A DNA stretch of 29,744 nucleotides, taken from contig JAPDQY010000066.1 in NCBI GenBank assembly GCA_034505235.1, positions 1 to 29,744 of the forward strand, in the 5' to 3' direction. Position 1 is the first letter of the stretch. Every line of letters starts with the position of its first letter. The position numbers and the translations under genes are program-made. The notes below the pieces were generated by a model. It ran no database searches. It was not told the origin of the DNA and saw only the letters and a list, made by a program, of their open reading frames with translations. Below, piece after piece: positions 9,242-18,825 of this stretch. This DNA comes from Coneutiohabitans thermophilus (lineage in GTDB: Bacteria > Zhuqueibacterota > Zhuqueibacteria > Zhuqueibacterales > Zhuqueibacteraceae).

Positions 9242-9300
9242 AAACAGCAACGGCCCCGTGATGCCAGCGGCAAGGGAAATCACGCGGGCCGTTGCTGTTT
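9242..9300 (-). terminator. Strong long-stem terminator between convergent genes
   Basis: The outer arms AAACAGCAACGGCCC (9242-9256) and its exact complement (9286-9300) form 15 bp. Directly inside, CGTGAT (9257-9262) pairs with ATCACG (9279-9284) with one bulged C at 9285, giving a 21-bp stem in all. On the minus strand the stem ends in TTTTCTG, so it best suits the transglycosylase gene, whose stop is 20 bases away. It could also stop read-through from the plus-strand gene. Confidence 0.75.
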
Positions 9301-9319
9301 GGATGATTGAGAATCCTGG

Positions 9320-11545
9320 TTATTCCTGAATCGGCGGGGTGGCTGCCGGATTGATGCTCACCACCGACGGAATTTTCAACTCATCGTTCAGATTGAGATT
9401 GTAAAGATCGAGGTCGGGATTGTACATCGCCACCAGCCAGACCGGCACCTGATAAATCTCGTTGCAAATCTTCCAGATGGTTTCGCCGCGTTTCAGACGG
9501 TGTGTCTGCACACTGTCAACTTTGTAGGTCGAGAAAAAATCTTCCTCGATGCTGCGGTGATATTCATTGCGCCGGCGCTCGAACTCCGTGGCCGATACGC
9601 GGGCATAGGACAGCCGAATCCGCTGGCCGATGCGAATGTCTTCACTGTAGCGCAAACCGTTGAGCGCCCGCAGCCGCTGCGTCGGAATCTCCAGCCAGGT
9701 GGCGTAATGGCCGAGCGTCTCCTCCGGCTCGACTTTGATCCACAGGGAATCTTTGGAGGTGCGCAAGCGCGGGGGAATCGACCTGGTCATGGTCTCGTTG
9801 CGCACCGGTGCAGGCAGCGTGACCGCCGCCACCTCCACCGGTTTTGACGCGCTTGCTTCACTTTCATAGGTCACGATCGACTCGCGTTCGGCGCGGGGTA
9901 AATCAGCGCGTTGCACGGCATAGGACTGGCGAATCGCTTCGGGCGTCAGCTCGATTCTGGTATCGATCGCATTCTTGATCAGGGCCCCATCTGCCAGAGT
10001 GCGGTTGTTGTCAGCTGCCAGCGTCGGTTCGGCAAGTGTGGCAGGCGCGGCTTTGCTCGCTGTCTTTTGGTCCGCAACCGCCGCCGGGGGAGGAGGCGGA
10101 ATGACAGGGGGCGGCATCTTGCTCTCCGCATGCGCCATCACGGCCGGTTCCGCAGCGGGAGGAGCGGTTGCCACCGCCGGCGCCGCCGCAGGGGCTTTGC
10201 CCTCGGGAATCCGCAAAACCAGTCCCACGGCAAGTTTGCTGCGCAAGCTCAGATTGTTGCTTTCCGCCAGCAGTTGCGGGGTGGTATTGAATTTTCGCGC
10301 AATGGCATAAAGGTTGTCGCCCTTCTGCACCCGATACCACTCTGATTCCACCTGGGAATCATAGGTGGCATTGGGATTGATTTTGGCGGCCAGCAGGGTG
10401 GCATCTGTGCCGAGGCGGTCGGGCAGTCGCAGCTTGTAGCCGCGCGGAATGCGGCGTTGCGAGTTCAACACCGGCGGCCGCAAGCCGGAGTTCAACTCGG
10501 CAAACTCCTCCAGCGTCACGTTGTAGATCTTGAGAATGTCCCTCACCGTAACGAAGCGATCCAGTTCGATCTCCACGAATTCGGCGGGCACGTGATAGTC
10601 GATTGGCCCGAAGTAGGTTTTGGCATTCTTGACCACCTCCAGGGCCGCCAGAAATTCTGCGTAGAAATTTCGCGAGGCAAAACCGAAGCTGCGGCTTTGA
10701 TAGCTGGTGTAAATCCTGCCGAAATCCGTGCCAAATTGTGCCTTGGCGCGTTTCATGCCCTGCAAGCCGTGATTGTAGGCCGTGATGGCCAGCGGCCACG
10801 ACCCCAGCTCGCTGTAATTGAGTTTGAGCAATTTGGCCGCCGCCTCGGTGGCGCGCAGCGGATCGAGACGCTCGTCGATGTCATAGTCGATCCTCATGAA
10901 CAGCCGGCCGGTGTAACGGGTGAATTGCCACAGGCCGGCGGCACCGACTTTGGAGTAGGCTTTGTAATTGAAGGAAGACTCAACGTGCGGCAGCACTGCC
11001 AGCTCGCGCGGCAGGCCGTGTTCCGCCAAAATCTTTTCGATGAAATCCAGATACAACCCGGAACGTTGCATGCCGAGCAGAAAGCGATCCTTCAGGCCGA
11101 GCTGGCCGCGAATGGAATTGGCAGCCGTGCGCAAGCGCTCGGGGTCCGCCTCTGCGCCATAAATTTCCAGCACCCGTTTCGCGCGCGCACCGGGATTGGT
11201 GAGGTCCAACCGCCGATCAGCCAGGGCAGTGAGAATACTTCTGTATTCGTCCTTGATCGCCTCGATTTTGCGCCACTCCTGGCGGTAGGCATATTCACCC
11301 TGGCTGTTGTCGATATCGACGATCTCATAGATGATGGAAAGATCGTTGATGTCGTGTATCAGCACCTGGTTTGTCGGATAAACGGCATAAACCTTTTTCC
11401 AGAATTCGACATTATTCCGAATCTCTTCCGGCATCGGAAAAAGGTGTGCAGTTTCGTTGGATTGTGCCTGCGGGGCATCCAGCCAGACTCCCAACCACAG
11501 CAATGCGATGGTCAATCCTGTTTTCAGCATGCGACCCCTCAACAA
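9320..11545 (-). CDS. mltD: MltD-like membrane-bound lytic murein transglycosylase with three LysM regions
   Basis: A 741-residue periplasmic enzyme that cleaves the MurNAc-GlcNAc bond of peptidoglycan to give 1,6-anhydro products. An N-terminal signal (TIALLWLGVWLDAPQA) precedes a helical region. The SLT domain lies at about 165-310, with catalytic Glu189 in LPHVESSFNYKAYSKVGAAG followed by LWQF, and AYNHG at 256-260. LysM 1 is at about 403-448 (WYRVQKGDNLYAIARKFN), followed by an Ala/Pro-rich linker. A weaker LysM lies at about 602-647, and a third at about 682-727 (LKRGETIWKICNEIY). The start is a TTG at 11545: AAGGAGA lies 5-6 bases upstream of it, whereas the ATG at 11530 would be 20 bases away. 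The NagZ-type hydrolase gene lies upstream on the same strand but 479 bases off. Three LysM modules are more than the two of E. coli MltD. Confidence 0.92.
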   Translation of the reverse strand: MLRGRMLKTGLTIALLWLGVWLDAPQAQSNETAHLFPMPEEIRNNVEFWKKVYAVYPTNQVLIHDINDLSIIYEIVDIDNSQGEYAYRQEWRKIEAIKDEYRSILTALADRRLDLTNPGARAKRVLEIYGAEADPERLRTAANSIRGQLGLKDRFLLGMQRSGLYLDFIEKILAEHGLPRELAVLPHVESSFNYKAYSKVGAAGLWQFTRYTGRLFMRIDYDIDERLDPLRATEAAAKLLKLNYSELGSWPLAITAYNHGLQGMKRAKAQFGTDFGRIYTSYQSRSFGFASRNFYAEFLAALEVVKNAKTYFGPIDYHVPAEFVEIELDRFVTVRDILKIYNVTLEEFAELNSGLRPPVLNSQRRIPRGYKLRLPDRLGTDATLLAAKINPNATYDSQVESEWYRVQKGDNLYAIARKFNTTPQLLAESNNLSLRSKLAVGLVLRIPEGKAPAAAPAVATAPPAAEPAVMAHAESKMPPPVIPPPPPAAVADQKTASKAAPATLAEPTLAADNNRTLADGALIKNAIDTRIELTPEAIRQSYAVQRADLPRAERESIVTYESEASASKPVEVAAVTLPAPVRNETMTRSIPPRLRTSKDSLWIKVEPEETLGHYATWLEIPTQRLRALNGLRYSEDIRIGQRIRLSYARVSATEFERRRNEYHRSIEEDFFSTYKVDSVQTHRLKRGETIWKICNEIYQVPVWLVAMYNPDLDLYNLNLNDELKIPSVVSINPAATPPIQE

Positions 11546-12024
11546 GTTGATCTCCTTACCGCCTTTTTCCTGTCATCACTGCGTTGCGCATGGGCATGAA
11601 CAGCATCCACTTCGTTGAAGTGCCGAAAATATTGAAACCACGACTGAAATCCAAATTTTTCCTGCTCTGTTGCCTATTTTTATCGTCCAACCGCCTGGTT
11701 CGCAGAGCCCCACGTTGCAGAAATTTTGCAACCGTTGCGGAAAGGTCACAATCGGCGTGGACATCGCTGCCGATTAACGCCGCGGCGACTGTTCGGTTCA
11801 AATTCTCCGCGATCAGGCAGGCATGGGGGGGGAGAGCAACGCCCCGGTGCCGCTCGCACCCGGTTCCTCGTGATACCTCACCTTGCCCCAGGGCGGTGAC
11901 GGGGCGGGAAACCTGAAACGTGCATTGATTGGCGGAACGATAGGGGGAATCGGAAATCTTTTCGGCACCGTCGTTTGCCGGTTCTGCCAGGTTGACCCCG
12001 GCAGCCGATCATCACAACCAGCGG
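11546..12024. other. 479-base intergenic region
   Basis: No supported gene. It contains the Shine-Dalgarno sequence of the transglycosylase gene at 11551-11557 (minus strand), an A/T-richer stretch at 11630-11690 that may hold its promoter, and an 8-G homopolymer near 11824. I could not identify a convincing -35/-10 pair or terminator. Confidence 0.55.
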
Positions 12025-13734
12025 CTACCAGTGCCGTTCCAGGCCGTGGCCGAAGCCAAACCGGCCGGGAATGGTCACCGGCAGTTTGCCGGTGATGGCT
12101 GCTTCGCCCAACAGAGCCCGCGCCATGGCGCCCTCCATCAATTGGCTGCCGCCGTAGGCACACAGGCTGGCAGCCATTGGGGGGAGATGTGCGAACATGT
12201 AAGGATCACCCAAAGAGAGGGCAATCACCGGTTTTTGCCCGTCGCGCGCCGCCTGCAAGAATTGATGCGCCTGCGGCGGCAATTGCAGCTCGCCCTTCCA
12301 GGCTCCCATGGTGAGAAAGGCCTCAAACACCACCACCTCCGCCTGCCGGCAGGCGGTGAGCGCTTGCGCCAGCCTGGCTTCACTCATTTCAGCGGACAAA
12401 CGAAAGGTGTCCACCACGTGGCCGGCTGCTGCCAGCCGGCTGTTGAGATATTCGCCCTCCGTTGCCAGCGCAGAGTTGGACACCACGCCCACCGCCAACT
12501 TCAGGGAGGGATGGGTGCGCAGCGGCAGAATCCGGGCATCATCCTCCAGCAAAGTGATGGCGGCGCTTGCTGCTTGTTGCGCCAGCTCCTGCGCCGCACG
12601 GGTTTGCACCACCTCCGCCAGCTCTTCAATCGCGACCGTGCGCTGCAGATGCAAACCCAGGCCGGCCTTGGCGGCCAGCACACGCCGGGCCGCGCTTTCG
12701 ACCTGTGTGAGCGGCAATTCTCCGTGTTGCACTGCCTGCACCAGCCGGCGATGGGCGGCGTCAATATCTGCCGGAATCAACAGCATGTCCACGCCCGCTT
12801 GTGCGGCGAGTAGCGCCGCCTCCCCGGCCGAATAGTAATCGCTGATACCCTGCATCGTCAGGGCATCGCTCACGACCAATCCTTCAAATCGCAACTGTTG
12901 TCGCAGCAGGCCGGTCACGATGGGGGGCGACAGCGTTGCGGGTCGGCAGGTGGCATCGATCCTGGGCAGGGCAATGTGTGCGGTCATCGCCGCTTTCACG
13001 CCGGCTTGGATCGCCGCTTTGAACGGCATCAATTCGACCGCCTGCAGGCGCGCGGCATCAAAATCCAATACCGGCAGCGTGACATGCGTATCCATGTCGG
13101 TATCGCCCTGGCCGGGAAAGTGCTTCATGGTGGCAATCAACCCGGCAGCCTGGCAACCGGAGAGGTAGGCAACACCCAGACGGGCGACGAGTTGGGGCTC
13201 TTCTCCGAAGGCGCGCACGTTGATGATCGGGTTGCGCGGATTGTTGCTGAGATCGAGCACGGGCGAGTTTGTCCAATGGATGCCGGCGGCGCGCGCTTCC
13301 CGGCCGGTGAGCCGGCCGATCTCGTAGGCGAGCGCTGTGCTGCGCGTGGCGCCAATGGCCATCATGCGCGGGAATTCCGTGCCACCGCCGGAGAGATACG
13401 CCGGCAAATCCGGCGCGCGGCCGCGCGCCCGGCGCCAGGGAGAGGGAAAGAGCGCGCCGGTTTCCATATCGGCATTTACCAGCAGCGGCACCCTGGCCAG
13501 CCGCTGCAGTTCGTTGGTGATCAGTGCCACTTCCAGCAAGCCGCCACCCGCGAGTATGATGCCGCCGATGTGCAACTCGCGCAGCAGGCGGACGATGCGC
13601 CGCCAATTCTCATGGTCATGGTTGGTGAAGACGGCGGCAAAGTCGGCAAGCAACATCTGTCCGACTTTTTCCTCCAGACTCATGTGGGCGAGGGTGGACT
13701 CAACCCATTGCGCGGCATTTCCGGTCGAATTCAT
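12025..13734 (-). CDS. GH3 beta-N-acetylhexosaminidase, NagZ-type
   Basis: A 569-residue glycoside hydrolase family 3 enzyme. NagZ-type members remove GlcNAc from GlcNAc-anhydroMurNAc muropeptides in cell-wall recycling. The N-terminal TIM barrel carries EEKVGQML (21-28), LLVNADMETG (84-93), KHFPGQGDTDMDTH (204-217, with the NagZ-like His/Asp loop around Asp215-His217) and the nucleophile Asp290 in LVVSDALTMQGIS. The C-terminal ~170 residues form an alpha/beta GH3_C-like domain, so it is longer than the single-domain E. coli NagZ. No signal peptide is visible, which suggests a cytoplasmic enzyme. The gene starts 49 bases after the coiled-coil/M48-like gene and is probably co-transcribed with it; the MltD-like transglycosylase downstream would supply anhydro-muropeptide substrate. 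KHFPGQG has Gln where NagZ usually has His. Confidence 0.92.
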   Translation of the reverse strand: MNSTGNAAQWVESTLAHMSLEEKVGQMLLADFAAVFTNHDHENWRRIVRLLRELHIGGIILAGGGLLEVALITNELQRLARVPLLVNADMETGALFPSPWRRARGRAPDLPAYLSGGGTEFPRMMAIGATRSTALAYEIGRLTGREARAAGIHWTNSPVLDLSNNPRNPIINVRAFGEEPQLVARLGVAYLSGCQAAGLIATMKHFPGQGDTDMDTHVTLPVLDFDAARLQAVELMPFKAAIQAGVKAAMTAHIALPRIDATCRPATLSPPIVTGLLRQQLRFEGLVVSDALTMQGISDYYSAGEAALLAAQAGVDMLLIPADIDAAHRRLVQAVQHGELPLTQVESAARRVLAAKAGLGLHLQRTVAIEELAEVVQTRAAQELAQQAASAAITLLEDDARILPLRTHPSLKLAVGVVSNSALATEGEYLNSRLAAAGHVVDTFRLSAEMSEARLAQALTACRQAEVVVFEAFLTMGAWKGELQLPPQAHQFLQAARDGQKPVIALSLGDPYMFAHLPPMAASLCAYGGSQLMEGAMARALLGEAAITGKLPVTIPGRFGFGHGLERHW

Positions 13735-13783
13735 GGGGTCTCTTGGTTGGTGAGGGCTGGGTTGGGGGGGGCGACAGCAGGAA

Positions 13784-15604
13784 TCAGACTTCGTCTTGTT
13801 CGAAATCGCGCAGGCGCTTTTTGAGATCGTTCAATTGCTCGATCAGGCCGGCGATTTCGGGCGCGGGTGATGGTTCATTTTGCCAGTAGGCTTTGCCCAA
13901 TTCCTCCAGCAGGCGCGGCCGCAGGGCATTGGCAGCACGCGCTTCGTTCTTGAGCTGCTCGATCAGAAAGGGCACATCCACCTCCGGTCTCGCCGCGGAC
14001 TCCAGTCCCTCTTTCTCCAGATCATGCTCATATTGCCGTTTCTGCTGATGCAGATTTTCCAGCTCGAGGCGGCGGCGCTCCAGCTCGGCAATTACTCCGG
14101 TAATGCGCAGCTTGATGGGCTCGAGATCATCATGTTCGTAGCGTTCGGCACAGGTCTTCCAGAACTCTTCGCCCACCGCTTCCGCGGCGGCTTGCAGGCG
14201 CCGGGCATCGGTGCTGTTTTGCGTGCGCAGTGCCAGGATTTCCATCTGCCGTTTGGATTTGTCCAGCACGCTGCCGCTCGCCGCCTCCAGCCGGGCGATT
14301 TCGTTTTCGCGATCGCTGATGACGACCTGATACTGCAGCGCCTTCTCGAAAATTTGTTTCAGAACGGCATCCGTGCCGAGGTGGGGCTGCAGGCACTTGA
14401 ACGCCGTGCGGCCGAGCTCGCGATAATGCGTCTCCAGGGCGCGGGTGGCATTTTCGCGTTTCTGCTCCGCCGCGGCGATCGCGGCCACGGTTTTTTCCCA
14501 GGCCAGCTTGGCCAGATTCAAACGGCTGATCTTGCTTTCCAGATCGGTGGCAGCCTGGCGGTTGCGCTGCAATTTCAAAAAGGCGCGGCTGATGCTGTCG
14601 GCCTCGCCGGCCGGCGGCTGCACGCTCATGGCATCATACACCAGGTTGCCGATCTCGCGCTGCAGCCGGCGTTCCTCCTCCTTGCCCTCGGAGAATTGCT
14701 GAATCTCGCGAAAGCTGGGCAGCAGCTCGCGTTCATATTTGCGGTGCAGTTCGAGGTCCGCGTACAAATCCGGAAAACGCTCGCACCCGAAGGCCACCAA
14801 TTCAGCGAGCCGCCGCAGCAAGCCCGGCTGCGCCGTCAGGATTGCGTTGCACCACTCGGCAAGGCGGTGGCGTTGTTCCAAAGGCTGGCGCTCGATTTGG
14901 CCGGAGTTGACACGGCCAGCGAGGGCGCCAGCGCACATTGTCTTCATCGCCTCCACCGCATCAATCAGGGACAGGCCCAGGCCCAACCCCAGGCGATCCG
15001 CCGTCAGATGCGTGAGACTGCAGTAATAGTTGACCACCGCCCAGCTCAGGGGATTGCAGCGCGCCACCAACACCAACAAACGGGTGATTGGCCAGCTTTG
15101 CCGGCGCAGCCACTGCAATGCCAGCATCCGGCTGACGAGCCAGATCAACTGGCCGATCTGCGGCCGGCCGATCATTGCCGCCACCTGCGCCTGGCTCAAC
15201 ACCAGCACGCGCTGCCCGCCGGTGGCCTGCCAGCGCGGAGGCCTCGCCTCCGCCGTAACGTAAATCGCAAAGTCTGCGATGCCCGGCAGCGCGCGCGCCA
15301 CGGCATGGTGGATGTAATGGATTTCAGGGAAGTTCTCCTCGCTGACCCGCACCGCACCGGTCTGCAGCCGGGCATAACGCAGACGCAGCATCAACCACAC
15401 GATCACACCGGCCGGCAGCAGACTGGTGTAAACCGCCGCCAACACCCGCGGAAAGGCAAGGGTGAGCGCCAGCCAACCCGCCAGCGTGAGCACGCCCAGG
15501 ACAACGCTGAGGCGATGAAACAGGTGCGCGCGGGGATGGTGAAATGTTTGTGCTTCGATGCCGCGGTTGACGATGATCTTGGCGGGGAGAAACTTGCGTG
15601 ACAT
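13784..15604 (-). CDS. Membrane protein with M48-like domain lacking HExxH, plus coiled coils
   Basis: A 606-residue protein. Two transmembrane helices (about 31-50 and 56-76) are followed by a region at 85-215 whose layout matches M48/HtpX-type peptidases. These features are EENFPEIHYIHHAVARALPG, a beta segment ending RVLVLSQAQVAAMIG, two hydrophobic helices, and THLTADRLGL (198-207), which resembles the conserved E..ADR.G motif. The zinc-binding HExxH expected around 146-160 is not there; the sequence is GRPQIGQLIWLVSR. Residues about 240-600 are charged and strongly coiled-coil (ELERRRLELENLHQQKRQYE and similar). I infer a pseudopeptidase scaffold rather than an active protease. The ATG at 15604 has GGAG upstream and a strong promoter at 15707-15679. 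It heads a probable two-gene operon with the GH3 gene. Confidence 0.8.
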   Translation of the reverse strand: MSRKFLPAKIIVNRGIEAQTFHHPRAHLFHRLSVVLGVLTLAGWLALTLAFPRVLAAVYTSLLPAGVIVWLMLRLRYARLQTGAVRVSEENFPEIHYIHHAVARALPGIADFAIYVTAEARPPRWQATGGQRVLVLSQAQVAAMIGRPQIGQLIWLVSRMLALQWLRRQSWPITRLLVLVARCNPLSWAVVNYYCSLTHLTADRLGLGLGLSLIDAVEAMKTMCAGALAGRVNSGQIERQPLEQRHRLAEWCNAILTAQPGLLRRLAELVAFGCERFPDLYADLELHRKYERELLPSFREIQQFSEGKEEERRLQREIGNLVYDAMSVQPPAGEADSISRAFLKLQRNRQAATDLESKISRLNLAKLAWEKTVAAIAAAEQKRENATRALETHYRELGRTAFKCLQPHLGTDAVLKQIFEKALQYQVVISDRENEIARLEAASGSVLDKSKRQMEILALRTQNSTDARRLQAAAEAVGEEFWKTCAERYEHDDLEPIKLRITGVIAELERRRLELENLHQQKRQYEHDLEKEGLESAARPEVDVPFLIEQLKNEARAANALRPRLLEELGKAYWQNEPSPAPEIAGLIEQLNDLKKRLRDFEQDEV

Positions 15605-15678
15605 TCTCGCTCCGATTCGTCACGGCGGCCTTGCAAATGATGTGTTTTTTCGCAAGGTTCAATGCCGTTTTGCACAAG

Positions 15679-15707
15679 ATGATACAAAACACGCTTTCCC
15701 TTGTCAA
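15679..15707 (-). promoter_or_regulatory. Sigma70-type promoter for the M48-like/GH3 genes
   Basis: Read on the minus strand: TTGACA (15707-15702), a 17-base spacer, then TATCAT (15684-15679, five of six matches to TATAAT). Transcription would start near 15672, leaving a ~68-base leader before the ATG at 15604. A second TTGACA lies 12 bases further upstream (15719-15714), making a direct repeat that might serve an alternative -35 or an operator. Confidence 0.6.
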
Positions 15708-15842
15708 GCTGTTTGTCAACACCTGCTCACGGTGTGACCTTCGCGTTTGCACCGGTTCGCATTGCGGCCGCCTGCCACCCAGTCCGGCAAAACCATGACC
15801 CGCTCACGAGGGCACCAGACAAAAATTTTTCGGAGGCACAAG

Positions 15843-18221
15843 ATGCACGGCTCGCGCATCTGTTTGCTCATCATCTGCTGGCTGATCAACTGCCCGGCGC
15901 AGACAGTCACAACTTCCCCGCCACCTCTCAGTGTCAGTTGGATCATGCAGGAGGCCCACGGACTGCAGGGCTGGCCCAAGCAGCCCTTTTGGTCGGAGGA
16001 CGGGCAGACGCTCTACTTCTGGTGGAATCCCGAGCGCGCCCCCGCGGATTCGCTTTATCAGGTCAGCCGATCCGGCGGAACGCCGGAGAAAGTACCGGCG
16101 GCAGCCTGCCGGCATTTGCCCTCGCCCACGGGCGTGTACAATCGCAGCTACACCCGCAAGGTTTTCGAGCGCGAGGGGGACATCTTTCTGCACGATATCA
16201 CGGCCGGGCGCATTCTGGCGGTGACCAACACCACCACGACGGAAAGCGCCCCGCGTTTCTCCTTTCAAGAAGATGCCGTGATCTATGTGGCCGATCGCAA
16301 CCTTTTCGCCTGGGAGATCGCCTCCGGCCGCACCACCCAGCTCACGGATTTCCGCGCCGGCACGGCGCCGGAGAAAAAAGAACAGAAGAGTGAGGCACAA
16401 AAGTATCTGGCAGCGCAGGAGCTGCGTTTGCTGCAAACGCTGCGCGCGCGCAAGGAGCGGCGTGAACAGGCCGAAGCGCGCAACCGGCTGACGGGCCTGG
16501 CGCGGCCCAAAACCATTTACCTCGGTGAGGCCATCCCGCAACAGCTTCAGCTTTCACCCGATGGCCGTTTCGTCACGCTCGTGCTGCAACAGCCGGCAAA
16601 AAATCAGGAGGTGGCGATCGTGCCGAACTACATCACCGAAACCGGCTTCACCGGCGAGATTCGCACGCGCGAAAAAGTCGGTGAGGCCCAGGCGACCTAT
16701 CATCTCGCCCTCTGGGAAACCACCGCGGACACGCTGTGCCTGGTGAAGCCTGACAGCCTGCCTGAAATCACCGCCATCCGCGAGTTCACCACGCGGCCGA
16801 GCGCCGATTCTGCTTTGGCCAAAAACCGCAAACCCCGGCCGGTGATGTGGCATGGCCCGTTTTGGAATGCCGCCGGCACTGCCGCATTTGTGGTGGTCAC
16901 TGCGATGGACAACAAGGATCGCTGGATCGCCGGGTTGTCGCTGCCCGCCGGCACGCTGCGGCCGCTCGACCACCAATATGATGCGGCGTGGATTGGCGGG
17001 CCGGGCATTCCGGGGCGCTGGTCGGCCGGCGCGGTCGGCTGGATGCCCGATCATGAACGCATCTGGTTTTGCTCGGAAGCCACCGGTTATTCCCATCTCT
17101 ACACGGTGCATTACAAGACCGGCCGGCGGCAGGCACTCACGCAGGGCCCTTTCGAAATTTATTCACCCTTCCTCTCCCGCGACCGGAAAAACTGGTATTT
17201 CACCAGCAATGAAGTCCATCCCGGCGAGCGCCATTTCTACACCATGCCGCTCAACGGCGGCCAACGCACACGCCTGACGGCGATGACGGGCCATCATGAG
17301 GTGCTGCTCTCTCCGGATGAAAAAATGCTGGCCGTGCGCTTCTCAACAGCGTCGCAACCGTGGGAGCTTTTTCTGCAGCCCAATCAACCCGGCGCCACGG
17401 CGCAGCGACTGACCTTTTCCCCCAGCGCAGCGTTCAATCGCTATCCCTGGCGCACACCGGAATTCATCACCTACCCCGCCCGTGACGGCCGCCAGGTTCA
17501 TGCCCGGCTTTACCGGCCGGCGCATCCCAACGGGGCCGCGGTCATTTTCGTGCACGGCGCCGGCTACTTGCAAAACGCGCATAAGGGCTGGTCCAGCTAT
17601 TTTCGCGAATACCTGTTTCACAACCTGCTCGCCGATTTGGGCTATACCGTGCTCGATCCGGATTATCGTGCCAGCGCCGGCTATGGCCGCGAGTGGCGCA
17701 CCGCCATCTATCGTCACATGGGCGGCAAGGACCTGGACGACGTGATTGATGGGGCCGCCTATCTTGTCAAAGACCTGGGGATGGAGGCCGGGCGCCTGGG
17801 CATCTACGGCGGCAGTTATGGCGGCTTCCTCACTCTGATGGCGATGTTTACCGCACCAGCAACCTTCGCCGCCGGCGCCGCGCTGCGTCCGGTGACCGAC
17901 TGGGCGCATTACAACCACGGCTACACCGCCAACATTCTCAACATCCCCGTCGCCGACACGCTCGCCTATCGGCGCAGCTCACCAATTCACTTCGCCGAAG
18001 GTTTGCAGGGCGCCCTGTTGATCTGCCACGGCATGGTTGATGTCAACGTCCATTTTCAAGACACCGTGCGCCTGGTGCAACGATTGATCGAATTGGGCAA
18101 GGAGAATTGGGAAGTGGCGATCTATCCGATGGAGGATCACGCCTTCCAGGAAGTCAGTGCGTGGACGGATGAATACAAGCGGATTTTGAAACTGTTCGAA
18201 GAAAACCTGGGCGGGAAATAA
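15843..18221 (+). CDS. Secreted S9 family peptidase (DPP IV / prolyl oligopeptidase type)
   Basis: A 792-residue serine peptidase that would release dipeptides or cleave after proline in the periplasm or outside the cell. The start at 15843 is set by GGAGG (15832-15836) six bases upstream and by the signal peptide MHGSRICLLIICWLINCPAQ; the frame is open to 15747 but lacks support there. Residues ~30-530 form a beta-propeller with repeats such as SPDGRFVTLVLQQ and SPDEKMLAVRF. The alpha/beta-hydrolase domain (about 540-790) has YGGSYGGF with nucleophile Ser658, Asp733 in GMVDVNVHF, and His766 in PMEDHAFQE, so the triad is complete. It is divergent from the M48-like gene (238 bases between start codons). 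A hairpin at 18380 downstream is too distant to be a clear terminator. Confidence 0.93.
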   Translation: MHGSRICLLIICWLINCPAQTVTTSPPPLSVSWIMQEAHGLQGWPKQPFWSEDGQTLYFWWNPERAPADSLYQVSRSGGTPEKVPAAACRHLPSPTGVYNRSYTRKVFEREGDIFLHDITAGRILAVTNTTTTESAPRFSFQEDAVIYVADRNLFAWEIASGRTTQLTDFRAGTAPEKKEQKSEAQKYLAAQELRLLQTLRARKERREQAEARNRLTGLARPKTIYLGEAIPQQLQLSPDGRFVTLVLQQPAKNQEVAIVPNYITETGFTGEIRTREKVGEAQATYHLALWETTADTLCLVKPDSLPEITAIREFTTRPSADSALAKNRKPRPVMWHGPFWNAAGTAAFVVVTAMDNKDRWIAGLSLPAGTLRPLDHQYDAAWIGGPGIPGRWSAGAVGWMPDHERIWFCSEATGYSHLYTVHYKTGRRQALTQGPFEIYSPFLSRDRKNWYFTSNEVHPGERHFYTMPLNGGQRTRLTAMTGHHEVLLSPDEKMLAVRFSTASQPWELFLQPNQPGATAQRLTFSPSAAFNRYPWRTPEFITYPARDGRQVHARLYRPAHPNGAAVIFVHGAGYLQNAHKGWSSYFREYLFHNLLADLGYTVLDPDYRASAGYGREWRTAIYRHMGGKDLDDVIDGAAYLVKDLGMEAGRLGIYGGSYGGFLTLMAMFTAPATFAAGAALRPVTDWAHYNHGYTANILNIPVADTLAYRRSSPIHFAEGLQGALLICHGMVDVNVHFQDTVRLVQRLIELGKENWEVAIYPMEDHAFQEVSAWTDEYKRILKLFEENLGGK

Positions 18222-18379
18222 GGAGGGAGGAAAGTGAGCGAGGGCGGTGCGGCTGGTGCCTTTCGGCCTGATCAATTCTTCCGCAGCAAGTGCCGCTGCC
18301 ACACCGGCGAAAATATCGCACACGGACAGCTCGAAGCCGGGCAGCTTTTCCAGTGCGCCCGGCCATCACGCTGGCTGCA

Positions 18380-18412
18380 CGTGCCCTCCGGCTTGCAAAC
18401 CCGGAGGGCACG
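18380..18412. repeat. Perfect 12-bp inverted repeat
   Basis: CGTGCCCTCCGG (18380-18391) and CCGGAGGGCACG (18401-18412) are exact complements around a 9-base loop. No T-tract follows on either strand. It could be an mRNA 3' stem-loop of the S9 gene 160 bases away or a small dispersed palindrome. Confidence 0.6.
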
Positions 18413-18825
18413 CACGCTGGCACTGATCAACCAGACCATTTTCCCCCGGTTTGCGGATATGCTTCGACCTTCACCATTGGCGTGTCGAAACTGTTCTCCA
18501 CTGGTGGAATTTCGACGGCTCGGGCCGGGGCCATGGCGCGATAACGCTGCCAATTTCCCGCAAGCTGTTCAGTGCGGATGGCAGTCAAAGTCGGGGCGCG
18601 TGGCGCTCTGGCCTGTTCCGGTCAAAATCTGCGATGGGCAAGACACCGACAATGCCGGCTGGATGGGGCAGTATCGGCCGCTCGAGCTCTCCGGCAGCAA
18701 CATTCGTCCGCTGCTCGATGGCAAAAGCTGCGCGGTCCGCCCATGCCGCCGGAAATTGGTCTTGATGAAAATAGAGTGATTGTCACGCCGCGCCCGGCTT
18801 CCATCAAAATTACCACGAACATACC

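Noticed and set aside
15886..15895. Lipoprotein signal (LINC) in the S9 peptidase
   Set aside because: Asn at the -1 position is not accepted in lipoboxes. A type I signal ending at PAQ fits better.
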